Source: Candidatus Poseidoniaceae archaeon
GTDB taxonomy: Archaea > Thermoplasmatota > Poseidoniia > Poseidoniales > Poseidoniaceae
Assembly: GCA_022425185.1 (NCBI GenBank)
Contig: JAKMFY010000012.1
Location: forward strand, 1-9,879
DNA: 9,879 bases
Direction of reading: 5' to 3'
The notes beneath the pieces are model-generated. The model searched no databases. It saw only the letters and a list, made by a program, of their open reading frames with translations, and was not told the origin of the DNA. Positions 1 to 6,850 of this stretch are shown here, piece by piece. Within the stretch, counting starts at the first letter, position 1. Every line of letters begins with the position of its first letter. The translations under genes were made by a program, and so were the position numbers.

Positions 1-32
1 GTCATGTTTGGAATCATTGCTGTTATGCCCAT
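1..32 (-). CDS. Probable start of a further gene, cut by the left edge
   Basis: On the minus strand an ATG lies four bases after the stop codon of the aspartate-semialdehyde dehydrogenase gene, and the frame stays open to the window edge (MGITAMIPNM). The stretch GGTGAGGGC just before this ATG overlaps the upstream stop codon and resembles a Shine-Dalgarno site. The very short spacing suggests translational coupling with the upstream gene. Only ten codons are visible, so no function can be assigned and the gene itself is uncertain. Confidence 0.35.
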   Translation of the reverse strand, partial: MGITAMIPNM

Positions 33-36
33 GCCC

Positions 37-1131
37 TCACCGCTCCGATGATACATCGCTTGGATTTATGTCTACTGATGGAATATGGCCTTCAGCAAGA
101 GCAAGTTCTGCCAAGAGAACAACACCCCCCGCTGCTCCACGAATGGTGTTGTGCGATAGGGCTTTGAATCTGATAACAGAGTCTTCTACAGCCTCAATGT
201 GGACAATTGTTTCCATTCCTGCAAGCAAATGTTCTGACGGATTTGGATTTAAACCCTGAAATGAACCCCAGAGGTGATTTGCTCTGGTTGGTGATTCATT
301 TAGGACAATGATCGGTGAAGGAGGAGCACTCGGAAGTTGTCTTGAGTGAGTGTAATTTTTAGAGAGCAGAAGAGACTTTATTTCCTCATAAGTTACGTTT
401 TGATCGAGTCTAAGTTCAACATTCACAATATGCCCTTCTTCAGCATCGACTCGTTTACAGACAACATCCCACTCAGCATTGATTTGAAGAATTCGTTCAG
501 CTTCTTCGATTAACTTCTCTGCTTCGCCTTCTATTTCATTGCCAATAGCAATTTCCTTTTTGTCGTCATCTAGCAAAAGTATCCAACCTGCTCCCGACAA
601 GGCTTGTTCACTTCGAACCTTGACTTGTGTTACTCGATGATGCTTCGTAATAATGTGAAGTGGATGGAGTACTGGGATGAGTGTGCAATTTGTAGCACAG
701 GCAAGTAAACCAAGTTTTCCCGGCCACTGTTTGAGTGACTCCGGATTCACATCTGCAACGGTGAGAGGGACCTCAGGATCCGTCCTGTAGGCGCTTGCAT
801 TGGAAAATACAACTAAACCATTCCTCGATAAGAGGGCTTCAATGGTACGGGCAGGACCACTTGGTAACGCACTGAAAACAATAGTTACTCCAAGAGCCTT
901 CAGTGTGTCATGAAGTTCAGGAGAATGCACGTTAAGTATTGGTTCAGAGATATTGTCCAATTCCTTGGGTTTTCTGTGTTTGAGTCTCCAAGGAACTGTG
1001 GCGAGCATTTGTCCACTATCTCGCCCTGCAACGGCAACTAAGTCGAACCATGGATGGTTTGCAAGTCGTTGTTGCATCCGTTGTGAGACGAATCCGCCTG
1101 CACCTAGGATTGCAACACGTGCCGAAGGCAT
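37..1131 (-). CDS. asd: Aspartate-semialdehyde dehydrogenase
   Basis: This cytoplasmic enzyme reduces aspartyl phosphate to aspartate semialdehyde with NADPH, the branch point to lysine, threonine and methionine. The 364-residue protein opens with a Rossmann nucleotide loop, GAGGFVSQ at residues 10-17. The catalytic cysteine is C149 in ATNCT, followed by SEQALSGAGW (174-183), matching the family's QxxSGAG motif. A further family match is EEGHIVNV (231-238), holding the probable active-site histidine, and the C-terminal NTIRGAAGG (328-336). NCT rather than the usual bacterial NCS/T context and overall layout fit the archaeal/fungal-type branch. I chose the ATG at 1131 because VAILGAG follows it directly, as expected for the fold. 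The same frame runs open to a TTG at 1320, but that would add 63 residues unlike the family and overlap sodN. It diverges from sodN. Family assignment is secure; the archaeal subtype is inferred. Confidence 0.93.
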   Translation of the reverse strand: MPSARVAILGAGGFVSQRMQQRLANHPWFDLVAVAGRDSGQMLATVPWRLKHRKPKELDNISEPILNVHSPELHDTLKALGVTIVFSALPSGPARTIEALLSRNGLVVFSNASAYRTDPEVPLTVADVNPESLKQWPGKLGLLACATNCTLIPVLHPLHIITKHHRVTQVKVRSEQALSGAGWILLLDDDKKEIAIGNEIEGEAEKLIEEAERILQINAEWDVVCKRVDAEEGHIVNVELRLDQNVTYEEIKSLLLSKNYTHSRQLPSAPPSPIIVLNESPTRANHLWGSFQGLNPNPSEHLLAGMETIVHIEAVEDSVIRFKALSHNTIRGAAGGVVLLAELALAEGHIPSVDINPSDVSSER

Positions 1132-1221
1132 GTTGTTACCAAAGGATGGGAGTTTTAGTCCCTTGCTAGCCGTTGCGATGAGAAAGCATATCTTCAAATG
1201 CTTCTTTTCTAACGCCAGAAC
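1132..1221. promoter_or_regulatory. Divergent intergenic region between asd and sodN
   Basis: These 90 bases separate two divergent start codons and must hold promoters for both genes. On the plus side an A/T-rich stretch GCATATCTTCAAA (1186-1198) sits about 25-35 bases ahead of the sodN ATG, where an archaeal TATA box would give a nearly leaderless mRNA. No good Shine-Dalgarno sequence precedes ATG 1222, which fits that reading. On the minus side CTAAAACTC (complement of 1150-1158) is a possible TATA element for asd but lies rather close to its start. The assignment is from position and composition only. Confidence 0.35.
1184..1203. promoter_or_regulatory. Inverted repeat AAGCAT-N8-ATGCTT upstream of sodN, possible operator
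   Basis: AAGCAT (1184-1189) and ATGCTT (1198-1203) are perfect inverted copies separated by eight bases. The repeat overlaps the likely core promoter of sodN, so a bound regulator could block or modulate transcription. Ni-SOD genes in other organisms are often metal-regulated, so a nickel- or iron-responsive factor is conceivable. Six-base arms can arise by chance, and no known operator consensus is matched. Confidence 0.25.
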
Positions 1222-1662
1222 ATGGAGAACAAAACCACCATCCAAGCTTTTGCCCACTGTGACGGCCCATGCGGCGTCTACGACCCTGCGAGTGCCCGCG
1301 TTGCGGCTGAAGCAGTTCAATCAATGACCAAGAAGATGGTTGCTCTGAGTGAAAGTGATGCCGATTCCGGATCAGCGTCCTACATCAATACAATGAGCAG
1401 ATACGCTGCAATTAAAGAAGAAGAAGCACAAACATGTAAGGATGAACTTCTTGTCCTTTGGACCGATTTCTTCAAGCCACAACACCTCGAAGCAAACCCA
1501 GACCTCCACAACACCTTCTGGCAAGCAGCAAAACTTTGCTCAGCATGTAAGGTCGAAGTCTCGGAACAACACGCCCAAGAACTCATGGATGCAGTTGAGA
1601 ACATTCACAAGATGTTCTGGTCCGTTAAGGGACGAGAAGTCTCTTGGATTCGTGCAAGTTGA
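1222..1662 (+). CDS. sodN: Nickel superoxide dismutase proprotein
   Basis: Ni-SOD converts superoxide to hydrogen peroxide and oxygen using nickel held by the N-terminal hook of the mature chain. The 146-residue product has HCDGPCGVYD at residues 12-21, so cleavage after A11 would expose H12, C13 and C17 as mature ligands H1, C2 and C6; Y20 is the conserved Tyr9. The family usually has HCDLPCGVYD; glycine here replaces leucine. The helical body carries VLWTDFFKPQHLE (78-90) and HKMFWSVK (129-136), close to the known VLWSDYFKPxHxE and DKIFWETK. Mature length would be 135 residues against about 117 in Streptomyces; part of the excess is the tail after FWSVK, which overlaps sodX. Extra cysteines C72, C106 and C109 are present, the last two as CSAC. 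The ATG at 1222 gives a short leader typical of the family. Very likely co-transcribed with sodX. Confidence 0.96.
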   Translation: MENKTTIQAFAHCDGPCGVYDPASARVAAEAVQSMTKKMVALSESDADSGSASYINTMSRYAAIKEEEAQTCKDELLVLWTDFFKPQHLEANPDLHNTFWQAAKLCSACKVEVSEQHAQELMDAVENIHKMFWSVKGREVSWIRAS

Positions 1663-1957
1663 GGTTTTAGGCTTGGATACCATTGCTGTAGTCGTTGTTG
1701 GCGACAGCATGTGGCCAACACTAAGAGATGGAGACATCTTCCAAGCGGTGCCTTATTCCAATCAGGCGATTAACGTCGGAGACGTAGTCGTGTTCAACGA
1801 TCCTACACACACTTCTCGAATATGTGTGAAACGGGTTGTTCATGTCAAATCTGAAGGGTTATTTGTTGAAGGAGACAATCCTGATCCAACTGCATCTACT
1901 GATTCCCACAACTATGGTTTGGTTTCCTATGACTTACTGATTGGGATGAAGCGATAA
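1652..1957 (+). CDS. sodX: Ni-SOD maturation protease, S26 signal-peptidase-like
   Basis: This small serine protease probably removes the 11-residue leader of the Ni-SOD proprotein so the nickel hook can form. From a GTG at 1652 the protein has 101 residues. It shows the S26 signature GDSMWPTLRDGD (17-28) with nucleophile S19, then RICVKRVV (57-63 region) with general base K60, and EGDNPDPTASTDSHNYG (73-89), matching the family's GDNP-x-SxDSRxxG block. A strongly hydrophobic IAVVVV stretch (11-16) precedes the serine, but no long membrane anchor is visible, consistent with processing of a cytoplasmic substrate. The frame is open further upstream, with ATGs at 1589 and 1442, but those residues look unlike the family and lie inside sodN coding sequence. 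GTG 1652 overlaps the sodN stop by 11 bases, suggesting translational coupling. Its 3' end overlaps the convergent glycosyltransferase gene by 24 bases. The start is less sure than the identity. Confidence 0.88.
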   Translation: MQVEVLGLDTIAVVVVGDSMWPTLRDGDIFQAVPYSNQAINVGDVVVFNDPTHTSRICVKRVVHVKSEGLFVEGDNPDPTASTDSHNYGLVSYDLLIGMKR

Positions 1958-2677
1958 CTTTCCTCTTCCCAATTCAGCATCCACAGGACGGGGGAATAAA
2001 CGACGGATGATGAGTTTCTTCAAAATCGAAGAGCCATCCCTTACCGAACCGAGTTTCGGCTCTCCAATTCGAGGTTGGTATTGGACAGGATGGTTCCGTA
2101 GTTGGATATTTGCAACTGCACATTCCGCATACATTTCGGCTTCAATTTCAAAGTCCATACTATTGAGATTCATTTGGTTAAGTGCTGCTTTGTCAAAGAC
2201 CCAGTATCCGCTGCACAAATCATGTATCTCCAATCCAAATAACATGACTGCAGACCATGTGAGGAGGTGATTTCCTATCCAGTTTTGTGTTGTCATTGCG
2301 TGTGGATGCATTTGATTTGTTAGTCGATTTCCAACAATAATTTGCCCTTTTTTGAGTAATGGCAGCATATCCAACATGTCATCTGGATGGTATGTGCGAT
2401 CAGCATCAAACATAACTACGGCATCGAAATCGTTCTTGATGGCATACTCGAAGCCAACACGAATGCCTTCACCTTTGCCTTTGGTTGGCTGTACGAGGAC
2501 TTTGCAACCAGAGTTCTCTCCAATTTGCCTAGAATTATCCGAACTATTTCCATCAACAATAACGACGTTGGGAGACCAACCAATATCTCTCAGTGATTGG
2601 TAAGGAATTGCGCCCAGGACACTTTCTAATCCATCCTCTTCATTGAGGACTGGCAAGAGAATCATCAGTTCCTTCAC
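1934..2677 (-). CDS. GT2 glycosyltransferase, polyprenyl-phosphate-sugar synthase-like
   Basis: This is probably a cytoplasmic enzyme that moves a sugar from a nucleotide sugar to dolichyl or another polyprenyl phosphate. The 247-residue protein has the GT-A layout: LLPVLNEEDGL (7-17), VVIVDGNSSDNS (38-49), KGKGEGIRVGFEYA (66-79), the metal-binding D91-A-D93 in MFDADRTYHPDD, and GNRLT (116-120). KLGSVRDG (208-215) resembles the acceptor-side block of DPM1/GtrB-like enzymes. There is no C-terminal pair of membrane helices, so it is the soluble, short DPM1-like form. The ATG at 2677 gives the expected start (MKELMILLPVLNEED). It follows the membrane protein gene at 2715-5039 by 37 bases on the same strand, which suggests one transcript and a donor-synthase/transferase pair. 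Its end runs 24 bases into sodX on the other strand. The sugar and lipid cannot be read from the sequence. Confidence 0.85.
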   Translation of the reverse strand: MKELMILLPVLNEEDGLESVLGAIPYQSLRDIGWSPNVVIVDGNSSDNSRQIGENSGCKVLVQPTKGKGEGIRVGFEYAIKNDFDAVVMFDADRTYHPDDMLDMLPLLKKGQIIVGNRLTNQMHPHAMTTQNWIGNHLLTWSAVMLFGLEIHDLCSGYWVFDKAALNQMNLNSMDFEIEAEMYAECAVANIQLRNHPVQYQPRIGEPKLGSVRDGSSILKKLIIRRLFPRPVDAELGRGKLSLHPNQ

Positions 2678-2714
2678 AGTCTTAGCCTCATTCGATTGTT
2701 TTTGGTTCCTTCGC

Positions 2715-5039
2715 TTATTCAGCCTGTGAGACCTCGAAATGATGAATTCTCAAACCCGTTGAATCAATGATTTGATCACTTCGCCCAGAAAAACCAAGCG
2801 GGTTAATCCACCACTGGCCATCATTTTCTATGTTGATTGATATGTTGAGTTGTTCATCGAATTGAAGTGTTGTACACTCATATCTCCATCCACTTTTATC
2901 TTCTGGTGAAATAGAAACCTGATTGAACTTAATCGTATAATCAAGTTGAGTACCAATTTGTTCATAGAGAAGGCAAACATTGTATCTGCCTCTAAGACCA
3001 GGGTCATTAATGGCTTCATTCCAGTCAAGTTGTCCTTCTTTCGTAATCACCATTCGTTGGTCACCAAGTGAAAGAAGGTCGCTGTATCGATGATTCCTCC
3101 ATGGATCTTGCTTCAGTTCGCATCCATTTGCCTCAATACATGGCGTTTGGGATAAATTTGAGACAACTGATACGCGTTCTGGAGATGGGGCATCATACAG
3201 TTTCCAATAACGAGCACCATCGTAACTTTTCTCAACAGACCAATGAGGGGATGAGGCAAGATAAGGGGCTAAGCTTCCAATTGGACTTGAAACAGCGTAA
3301 CCGATACCCAACTCACGGAGACGATTGATGTCGTCATTTCGAATTGCGGCCGTTGCAGCCTGCTGAATTTCGTCATCGAGTGTGAGTAGGCCGAGTGTTG
3401 GTATACTCGTCGTCCTAATGTTCGTAGCAAAGGAATATGTGTGCCCCCAATGAATATTTTCTGAATAAATGATCTCATCTGGAGGATTCCTCTCAAGCCA
3501 CAATCGGAGTTTTTCATCACCAGATGTTGATGCATGGAGTTCTTCGTGTTGGGAGAGTTGAACAAATAATCCTGCGGTTAAGATCGAACCTAAAATCAAA
3601 GCACTAAGGCACATAGCGGAAATGATTGGTTTGTAGTAAGGATCCATGTCCCGATTAAGCCATGTTTTCTCTCCATCTACACTGGTGAGAGACGTGGAAC
3701 GACTTGCAATGAGTCCGACGATCAATGCTAGTGGGATGTGAAATGCATGCAAGGCCATCGAATAGAGAGTGTATGAGAGTAAACTGAGTATCTGAATATC
3801 TGTAAAACCATCGATTAGGTGAACAAATGAAAGAATCCATAACGAACTCAACCACAAACCAAGAAGTCGTATTTCTTTGGATTTTCTTCCAAGCCATAAA
3901 CCATAACTTGCTAACAACATCAATGGCCCATTATACATCAGCAACGGTTTTCCTCCTTGCCAACCGTATTCAGCAAAAACTGGCTCTTCCAACATCCTTG
4001 GTGCAAAGAAAATCAAGGCGATGATGAACATAACGCTCATGATAATAATTGATGAAAAGAAAACATGCTTACTTCGATCTTGTTCTTCCTCATCCATACT
4101 CGTTCTCATCAGGATACTCGCTAGCAACATACCTGCAAGGTAAATGGCGCCAGTAGGATGGATGAGCACAGTAAACCCTGCGGTTGAAATAAAGGCGATA
4201 ATATGGGCTCGAAGTGATTGATGGTATGGCCGAAATACAACAAGTAATCCCACGATGATCCCAAGTTGACTCGCTACTGATGGATAGCCAGAATCGAAAA
4301 TTTTAGCGAAAAGGGCGAGCGAACCACCCATTGCTAAGACAGATGAAGCTCCTGCTCCTAATCTGTCCATGCTCCCCCAAATTCCCAGTAATATGGCGAG
4401 CAGGGATATATGTCCAAGAATCATTGCAGTATGCTCAATAGAGGTGCCAGAACTTTCTGATAACCATGCGAGGAGGCTTGGAAAGGCAGGTGGATACGTC
4501 CAAACTCCGGAATTTGGACTCGGCAGGTCAAATGATCCTGTTGATTGAACATTCGCAGCAAGTGTTCCAAATCCAACCCAGTCCACTCCAAATGGTCGTT
4601 CGATGAGTAATAATGGTAGCAAAGTCATTGCACAGAAGAAACCAGCCACGATCTGAAGCATTGGGTTACGTTGTTGCTGAAACCAACGTTGTGCTTGGAC
4701 TTCCTCCTCAAGGTCTGGTTCAGATTCAGAAAGAACGAGACCATGCATTGCAGCCTCAAGTCGTTGCCAATGGCTATGTTGAGTCTTTTTGATACGGATT
4801 TTCCTTTGTAAAAAGAGGATGGAGCATATGTTTACCAATAGGATAGAAACCGTCACTGAAACAAAGTTCCAAGCCTGAAGAACAAATAAAATACCAGATG
4901 TTCCATAGAGAACAAGCAAACCAAGGGGTAAGCAAAGAAGGGATTTCCGAAAGGTATCTGCAGCCCCATCGAGAATACGAGTTAATGCTAATCCAGGCGG
5001 TATTGATGCGAGGACAACAAGACAGAATGCCGCCCACAT
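2715..5039 (-). CDS. Large multi-spanning membrane protein, probable GT-C-type glycosyltransferase
   Basis: The 774-residue protein has an N-terminal membrane part (about residues 1-496) and a soluble C-terminal part of about 280 residues. Helices are visible near 1-20, 35-57, 60-77, 128-146, 207-221, 232-247, 257-269, 280-310, 327-345, 367-384, 391-407, 413-430, 434-446 and 471-495. Between the third and fourth lies a charged, glutamate-rich loop (78-127). After the fourth comes ERPFGVDWVGFG (147-158) and then GVWTYPPAFPSLLAWL (178-193). An acidic residue in the first large outer loop (here E147 or D153) and a WxYPPxFP-type segment are typical of GT-C sugar transferases that use lipid-linked donors. 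The C-terminal part includes HWGHTYSFA (530-538) and looks like an extracytoplasmic domain. The ATG at 5039 starts directly with a hydrophobic helix. The downstream GT2 gene could supply the donor. I did not recognise a specific subfamily; the GT-C role is inferred from topology and context. Confidence 0.65.
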   Translation of the reverse strand: MWAAFCLVVLASIPPGLALTRILDGAADTFRKSLLCLPLGLLVLYGTSGILFVLQAWNFVSVTVSILLVNICSILFLQRKIRIKKTQHSHWQRLEAAMHGLVLSESEPDLEEEVQAQRWFQQQRNPMLQIVAGFFCAMTLLPLLLIERPFGVDWVGFGTLAANVQSTGSFDLPSPNSGVWTYPPAFPSLLAWLSESSGTSIEHTAMILGHISLLAILLGIWGSMDRLGAGASSVLAMGGSLALFAKIFDSGYPSVASQLGIIVGLLVVFRPYHQSLRAHIIAFISTAGFTVLIHPTGAIYLAGMLLASILMRTSMDEEEQDRSKHVFFSSIIIMSVMFIIALIFFAPRMLEEPVFAEYGWQGGKPLLMYNGPLMLLASYGLWLGRKSKEIRLLGLWLSSLWILSFVHLIDGFTDIQILSLLSYTLYSMALHAFHIPLALIVGLIASRSTSLTSVDGEKTWLNRDMDPYYKPIISAMCLSALILGSILTAGLFVQLSQHEELHASTSGDEKLRLWLERNPPDEIIYSENIHWGHTYSFATNIRTTSIPTLGLLTLDDEIQQAATAAIRNDDINRLRELGIGYAVSSPIGSLAPYLASSPHWSVEKSYDGARYWKLYDAPSPERVSVVSNLSQTPCIEANGCELKQDPWRNHRYSDLLSLGDQRMVITKEGQLDWNEAINDPGLRGRYNVCLLYEQIGTQLDYTIKFNQVSISPEDKSGWRYECTTLQFDEQLNISINIENDGQWWINPLGFSGRSDQIIDSTGLRIHHFEVSQAE

Positions 5040-5111
5040 GAATTATGCCTACATCTAATGGGTCATCAATATCATCCATGAATTCATAGGTGTCAAGCCT
5101 GTCTTAGAATC
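5040..5111. promoter_or_regulatory. Divergent intergenic region between the membrane transferase and the M23 peptidase
   Basis: These 72 bases lie between two divergent starts. A perfect 10-base palindrome ATGAATTCAT occupies 5078-5087, 24 bases ahead of the peptidase ATG, and the A/T-rich TTCATA inside it could act as a TATA-like element. In the other direction GATGATATTGAT (complement of 5065-5076) lies about 30 bases ahead of ATG 5039 and is a candidate TATA box. No clear Shine-Dalgarno site precedes either start, consistent with near-leaderless transcripts. The evidence is positional only. Confidence 0.3.
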
Positions 5112-5726
5112 ATGTGGGGATGTTCAGACCTTGCAGGCACTGGAAAGAACACCTTTCATCCAATCGTCTCCCTTCCTGAACATTATTGGGTATTGAATCT
5201 GCAACGCCCCCAAACAGATTGGGCCAATCCATATGATGTCACAATTGGACGATACGACGAAAACAGAAAGGGCATGTATACTCAAGAACTGTTCGGCGGA
5301 GAACGAACGATCCATGTTGGCCTAGACATTGGTGCCCCTGCTCAAACTCCTATTCACGCCTTTCAAGATGGTTTGATTCATTCTTTTGCAGATAATGATG
5401 AAGAAGGCTCCTATGGACCAACAATTATTACCGAACACTCAATTCAAATCGATGGAATTCCAACCTCATTATGGGTACTTCATGGGCATCTCTCACGAGA
5501 ATCATTACAAGGATTGAAAATTGGTGAGCAGATTCTAAAGGGCCAAGAGATTGGTAAAATGGGTGATGAAGATGAGAATGGAGGTTGGCCTCCTCATGTA
5601 CATATCCAACTTAGTTTAATGGAGCCCCAACATGCAGATTTACCGGGTGTCGTCACGTCGGAAAATCGTATTCAAGCGCTGCTTGATTACCCAGATCCAA
5701 GGTACATTCTTGGAATGCTTTATTAG
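5112..5726 (+). CDS. M23-family (LytM-like) zinc metallopeptidase
   Basis: M23 enzymes are zinc endopeptidases, best known for cutting glycine- or alanine-containing cross-bridges of bacterial peptidoglycan. In this 204-residue protein the first ligand pair is H68 and D72 in IHVGLDIGAP, the LHGHLS block (123-128) supplies the catalytic-side histidine, and PHVHIQL (161-167) gives the HxH motif with H162 and H164. GLKIGEQILKGQEIGKMG (134-151) is the usual beta-hairpin between them, so the site looks complete. About 60 residues precede the domain (YWVLNLQRP at 25-33) and match nothing I know. No signal peptide or membrane helix is visible, so the product appears cytoplasmic unless exported another way. 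ATG 5112 is the only usual start codon after the in-frame stop at 5079. The gene stands alone and ends one base from the convergent isomerase gene. The substrate in a murein-free archaeon is unknown. Confidence 0.85.
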   Translation: MWGCSDLAGTGKNTFHPIVSLPEHYWVLNLQRPQTDWANPYDVTIGRYDENRKGMYTQELFGGERTIHVGLDIGAPAQTPIHAFQDGLIHSFADNDEEGSYGPTIITEHSIQIDGIPTSLWVLHGHLSRESLQGLKIGEQILKGQEIGKMGDEDENGGWPPHVHIQLSLMEPQHADLPGVVTSENRIQALLDYPDPRYILGMLY

Positions 5727-5727
5727 T

Positions 5728-6813
5728 TTAATTTGCTAAAAAGCCTTTAAGTGCTTGAATTGGAGTAATTGCCGAAGGGTCCTTTCCGTGAATTAATGCA
5801 AGTGCAATTGTCAGCCAATCCATCACGATACAGTGATGGAGCATTGCTTCAAGCAAAGAGGTCCCTTCACCATGAACTCGCCACGCATAGTCAGTAGAGG
5901 TATGCTCAATCATCCAATCCAGACGCTTGCGTACTTGGGGTGACATTCCATCCCATGTAATGAAGAGGATTGCTTGTTCTTCTCTGGTCGGATCTCCATC
6001 TTCTCCAATGCCCCCCCATGCCACAATCTCGTTGTGATTCATTTCCGGAACTGCTCCAATTCGAGCGAATCGGGCTGAATTTTCATTGATCTGATTCTTG
6101 AACCGAATCAGTACTGGATTCAATTCCTGAGGGCCCAAAAGTGCCAGTGTCTGTTCTGAAAGGGCTTGTGCTAATGCGAGTATGTCACTTCCTCCTTCCT
6201 TTCGAAAATCGTTCGAATTGGACGCATAATGAAGACGAACCATCATTGAATCATATTCGTCCTGACTTTGTTGAGGTAAAAGGCCAAGATACTGCATGCA
6301 AGCAAGTTGACGAGAAAACAAATGGCCAAATGCAGTCCGAGGGGGTTGTCCTCCAATCGAAGGAATCAAGAAACAGTTTTCATAAAGTTCACACAAACCT
6401 GCAAGGATTCCACCAGTTGCAATAACGATGACTGTAGCTCCTTGCTTTAATGCCGTTTCAGTAGCATGGAACGTTTCTTCGGTATTGCCGCTGTGTGATG
6501 TTGCAAGAACCAACCAAGAAGTATTCCACCAAGATGGAATCGTGTAATCTCTGTGTGTTATGAAGGGAGCGGACCCCTCTTGATTCGAAAGTGTTGAGAG
6601 GAAATCTCCTCCTGCTGCAGAACCACCCATCCCCAGGCACAGGACTCCATTCCACGTTCGCTTCTTGAGTTCTGGAAGCCAAGGAAGATGCTCATGAGTT
6701 ACTGTGTTCATACCCTTTTCAAAATCAGTGAAGAAGGACTGAGTGAATCCAGCCATGCCTTGTGTATCAAGGCTCTTTAGGAGACTTTCGATGTCAATCG
6801 AATCTTCGTCCAT
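5728..6813 (-). CDS. Bifunctional phosphoglucose/phosphomannose isomerase (SIS-domain)
   Basis: This enzyme family interconverts glucose-6-phosphate or mannose-6-phosphate with fructose-6-phosphate, feeding glycolysis/gluconeogenesis and sugar-nucleotide synthesis. In the 361-residue form, the first SIS domain shows CLGMGGSAAGGD (59-70) and LATSHSGNTEET (103-114), the sugar-phosphate loop, then IGGQPPRTAFGH (153-164). The second domain carries NENSARFARIGAVPEMNHNE (243-262). E244 and H260 are spaced like the base Glu203 and ring-opening His219 described for the Pyrobaculum enzyme. The C-terminus HGKDPSAITPIQALKGFL is typical. An ATG at 6879 would give 383 residues and overlap NMD3 by 29 bases. 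I prefer ATG 6813 because the following residues align with the usual family N-terminus, though neither start has a well-placed Shine-Dalgarno site. It is the last visible gene of the ccm-NMD3 directon. Sugar preference is not certain from sequence alone. Confidence 0.88.
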   Translation of the reverse strand: MDEDSIDIESLLKSLDTQGMAGFTQSFFTDFEKGMNTVTHEHLPWLPELKKRTWNGVLCLGMGGSAAGGDFLSTLSNQEGSAPFITHRDYTIPSWWNTSWLVLATSHSGNTEETFHATETALKQGATVIVIATGGILAGLCELYENCFLIPSIGGQPPRTAFGHLFSRQLACMQYLGLLPQQSQDEYDSMMVRLHYASNSNDFRKEGGSDILALAQALSEQTLALLGPQELNPVLIRFKNQINENSARFARIGAVPEMNHNEIVAWGGIGEDGDPTREEQAILFITWDGMSPQVRKRLDWMIEHTSTDYAWRVHGEGTSLLEAMLHHCIVMDWLTIALALIHGKDPSAITPIQALKGFLAN

Positions 6814-6850
6814 GAGTGTTTGAAAGGCTAGCCCTTCATAGGGACTCCTA

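Noticed and set aside
1148..1162. GGGAGTTTTAGTCCC as a hairpin or operator near asd
   Set aside because: Only four bases pair cleanly at the ends; too weak to separate from chance.
1132..1320. Upstream extension of the dehydrogenase frame to a TTG at 1320
   Set aside because: It would add 63 residues ahead of the Rossmann loop, unlike the family, and would overlap the start of sodN on the other strand.
1442..1651. Upstream extension of the sodX frame to ATG 1442 or ATG 1589
   Set aside because: The added residues are Ser/Thr/Gln/Asn-rich shadow sequence inside the well-conserved sodN coding region; the S26 domain begins only after 1652.
4774..5079. 101-codon minus-strand frame overlapping the start of the membrane transferase gene
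   Set aside because: It has an acidic start (MDDIDDPLDVG) and good position, but then runs as a shifted shadow of the membrane protein with no domain of its own.
5700..5760. Possible terminator between the M23 peptidase and isomerase genes
   Set aside because: The genes are one base apart and I could find no stable hairpin with a T-run in either direction.
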